Source of the DNA: DSSM01 sp964484125
GTDB lineage: Bacteria > Bacteroidota > Ignavibacteria > Tepidaquicellales > Tepidaquicellaceae
Length of the DNA stretch: 64,000 nucleotides
Direction: 5' to 3'
NCBI GenBank assembly: GCA_964484125.1
Contig: CAZAEK010000006.1
Location: 67,244 to 131,243 of the forward strand
In this document: piece by piece, positions 62,436 through 64,000 of the stretch
Layout of the letters: every line of letters starts with the position of its first letter
Position numbering within the stretch: the first letter of the stretch is position 1
Notes under the pieces: model-generated
What the model saw: the letters and a program-made list of their open reading frames with translations, nothing else
Databases searched by the model: none
What the model was told of the DNA's origin: nothing
Translations under genes and position numbers: made by a program

Positions 62436-64000
62436 ATGTCAAAAAGCAAACTCTTTTCAGTTGCAATCTCTGTTTTGATGGTTTTGGTACTCGTTGCTTC
62501 AGTACCGGCACAGGATAAAGAAGTATCCTCACACGGCAGAGCTCCAAGTATTCAAAATCCGTTACCTCCATCGGTAACAAATCCTGTTAATCCATTAGCA
62601 TGGAATAGCAGAGCTTTCGGATACAATGCCTATGGTACCCCAGTACCAGTAGGTCCGTTTAAATTTTTCTTAAACAATCCGGGCGCTTTAACATCTTTAG
62701 CATCAGACCCTTCAGGAAACTTCGTATCTGCCGGTTCATTTGACGGCTCAGGTAACTGGTGGGGTGTCCGTTATGGTAACCTACATCTTGTAAAAATTGA
62801 TACTTCAACAGGTACAATTACTCAGATGGGAACAGTAACCGGTGCTTCTTCAATTACCGGGATGGCATGGGATCCGACCACCAACACAATGTATGCAATG
62901 AACTATGCAACAAATAGTTACCTTGGTACATTAAATCTGAATACTGGTGCATTTACACAGTTAGGTGGCTCTGTTACAGGTATTGTCATTGATATTGCCT
63001 GCAGCAACAGCGGACAGATTTATGGTGTAAATATTTCTGACGATTTATTATGGTCAATCAATAAAACTACCGGAGCAGGTACATCAGTAGGTCCTCTTGG
63101 TGCAAATGCAAACTATGCACAGGGAATGTCATGGGATAGAACAGTTGATTCGTGTTACTGGGCATCTTACACAACATTAGGTGAATTAAGAAGAATCAAT
63201 ACTCAGACCGGTGCCTCAACCATAGTCGGTGCATTCAACTGCGAAGTTGACGGTTTTGCAATCCCAGGTTCAGCAGGTCCTCAGATTCAACATACTCCTC
63301 TTCCAAATACACAGAATCTTACCGGTCCTTATGTAGTAAACTGTCAGATTGTCCCTCCGGGTGGCAGCACAATTACATACGCAAAACTATTCTGGTCAAG
63401 AAACAATCCTACAGTTACAGACTCAGTAACTTTAACAGCTGGTTCAGGAAATAACTATTCAGGTAATATTCCGGGTAACGGTTCACCTGCAACTTACAGA
63501 TATTATCTTAAAGCAATAGATAATAATGGTAAAGTTGGTGTTGCACCGGGTGGAGCACCTACATCACTTTATTCATTCCTGGCAATTGGCACAGATACTA
63601 CAAAACCTGTAATTACTCATACTCCTATAACCGAATGTCCAAGAGTTAACTGGCCAAAAACTGTTAATGCTGCTGCAACACACCCGATTGGTATTGATTC
63701 AATGTGGGTTTCTTGGAAAAAAGGATACAGTGGAATTTACAAGAGATTTAATCTCACTAAAGGTTCAGGAAATAACTGGTCAGGTCCGTTCAACTCAGAT
63801 ACTTCTCAGGTAGCTGTTGGTGATACTATTTTCTACAGAGTCCATGCAAGATCATCTTCTGCACAGCAGGTAAAAGACTCAACTGCACAATATAATTTCA
63901 AGATTATCAATCAGGCAACAATCACGATTGGTAACGGAACAACTGCCTGCGGCTGGCCATATTATACATTCTATATGGATAGCAGAACACAGATGCTATA
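62436..64000 (+). CDS. Large exported beta-rich protein, C-terminus cut by window edge
   Basis: 521 codons from the ATG at 62436 with no stop before the edge. A signal peptide (KLFSVAISVLMVLVLVASVPAQ) is followed by a propeller-like region (about 70-275; repeats such as ITGMAWDPTTNTMYAMNY, YAQGMSWDRTVDSCYWASY) and two Ig-like segments with Tyr/Thr-rich strands. The last residues seen, GWPYYTFYMDSRTQMLY, open the YPFYTF module found in the T9SS protein at 17011, so a T9SS sorting domain probably follows beyond the window. It has the strongest ribosome-binding site in the window. Function unknown. Confidence 0.85.
   Translation, partial: MSKSKLFSVAISVLMVLVLVASVPAQDKEVSSHGRAPSIQNPLPPSVTNPVNPLAWNSRAFGYNAYGTPVPVGPFKFFLNNPGALTSLASDPSGNFVSAGSFDGSGNWWGVRYGNLHLVKIDTSTGTITQMGTVTGASSITGMAWDPTTNTMYAMNYATNSYLGTLNLNTGAFTQLGGSVTGIVIDIACSNSGQIYGVNISDDLLWSINKTTGAGTSVGPLGANANYAQGMSWDRTVDSCYWASYTTLGELRRINTQTGASTIVGAFNCEVDGFAIPGSAGPQIQHTPLPNTQNLTGPYVVNCQIVPPGGSTITYAKLFWSRNNPTVTDSVTLTAGSGNNYSGNIPGNGSPATYRYYLKAIDNNGKVGVAPGGAPTSLYSFLAIGTDTTKPVITHTPITECPRVNWPKTVNAAATHPIGIDSMWVSWKKGYSGIYKRFNLTKGSGNNWSGPFNSDTSQVAVGDTIFYRVHARSSSAQQVKDSTAQYNFKIINQATITIGNGTTACGWPYYTFYMDSRTQML

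Overview
The window looks like a chromosomal segment of a Bacteroidetes/Chlorobi-group bacterium, most probably of the Ignavibacteria/Ignavibacteriales type and probably a metagenome-assembled scaffold. The DNA is A+T-rich and few genes have a visible Shine-Dalgarno sequence. Five exported proteins end in a type IX secretion (T9SS) sorting domain with the QNYPNPFN signature and a closing GVYFY...K(R/K)(M/F) segment. The taxonomic call is an inference from protein style, not from a marker gene. A run of exactly 100 Ns at 48194-48293 is a scaffold join inside a tandem repeat.

Layout. 1-5446 (minus): hybrid sensor kinase cut by the window edge, DUF971 protein, aat, a YD-like exported protein, the mutase chaperone meaB and a small exported protein. 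5657-7126 (plus): an eight-heme cytochrome of the hydroxylamine oxidoreductase family. 7143-11419 (minus): both methylmalonyl-CoA mutase subunits. 11524-16847 (minus): two sensor kinases around a small lipoprotein. 17011-18759: a T9SS YCF48-type protein. 18837-24248 (minus): a tight hrcA-grpE-dnaJ-PHP-purF operon. 24367-28148 (minus): glycosyltransferase, nadB and an aminotransferase, followed by tRNA-Val. 28639-36284 (plus): lipoprotein, upp, rel/spoT, LysE-type exporter, RING-like membrane protein and DEAD-box helicase. 36281-38889 (minus): KAS III-like ketosynthase, thioredoxin-like protein and YceI lipoprotein. 38994-48096: Cys/Met-metabolism PLP enzyme, two T9SS proteins, RNase HI and a PsbP-like exported protein. 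48513-57177: lipoprotein paralogue, M24 peptidase, rsmG, DUF5686 outer-membrane protein, CHASE4 hybrid kinase, a choice-of-anchor V T9SS protein and tRNA-Met. 57350-64000: PpiC-type foldase, a large T9SS YCF48 protein and the start of another exported protein.

How the genes fit together. meaB and the two mutase genes give propionyl/methylmalonyl-CoA to succinyl-CoA interconversion. hrcA-grpE-dnaJ is a heat-shock module fused transcriptionally to purine synthesis. nadB and the neighbouring aminotransferase both handle aspartate, which may or may not be a functional link. Most of the rest is an outward-facing programme: sensor kinases, lipoproteins and T9SS beta-propeller proteins.

The most striking unexplained structure is a family of short palindromic elements. 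Each is a 6-7 bp stem around a 3-4 nt loop with a one-sided TACAAACAT / ATGTTTGTA arm. There are at least 21 copies in five intergenic sites. The stems vary with compensating changes, and three sites have grown into tandem arrays with site-specific periods of 46, 49 and 50 bp. I see no CRISPR array, prophage, insertion sequence or transposase gene in the window.
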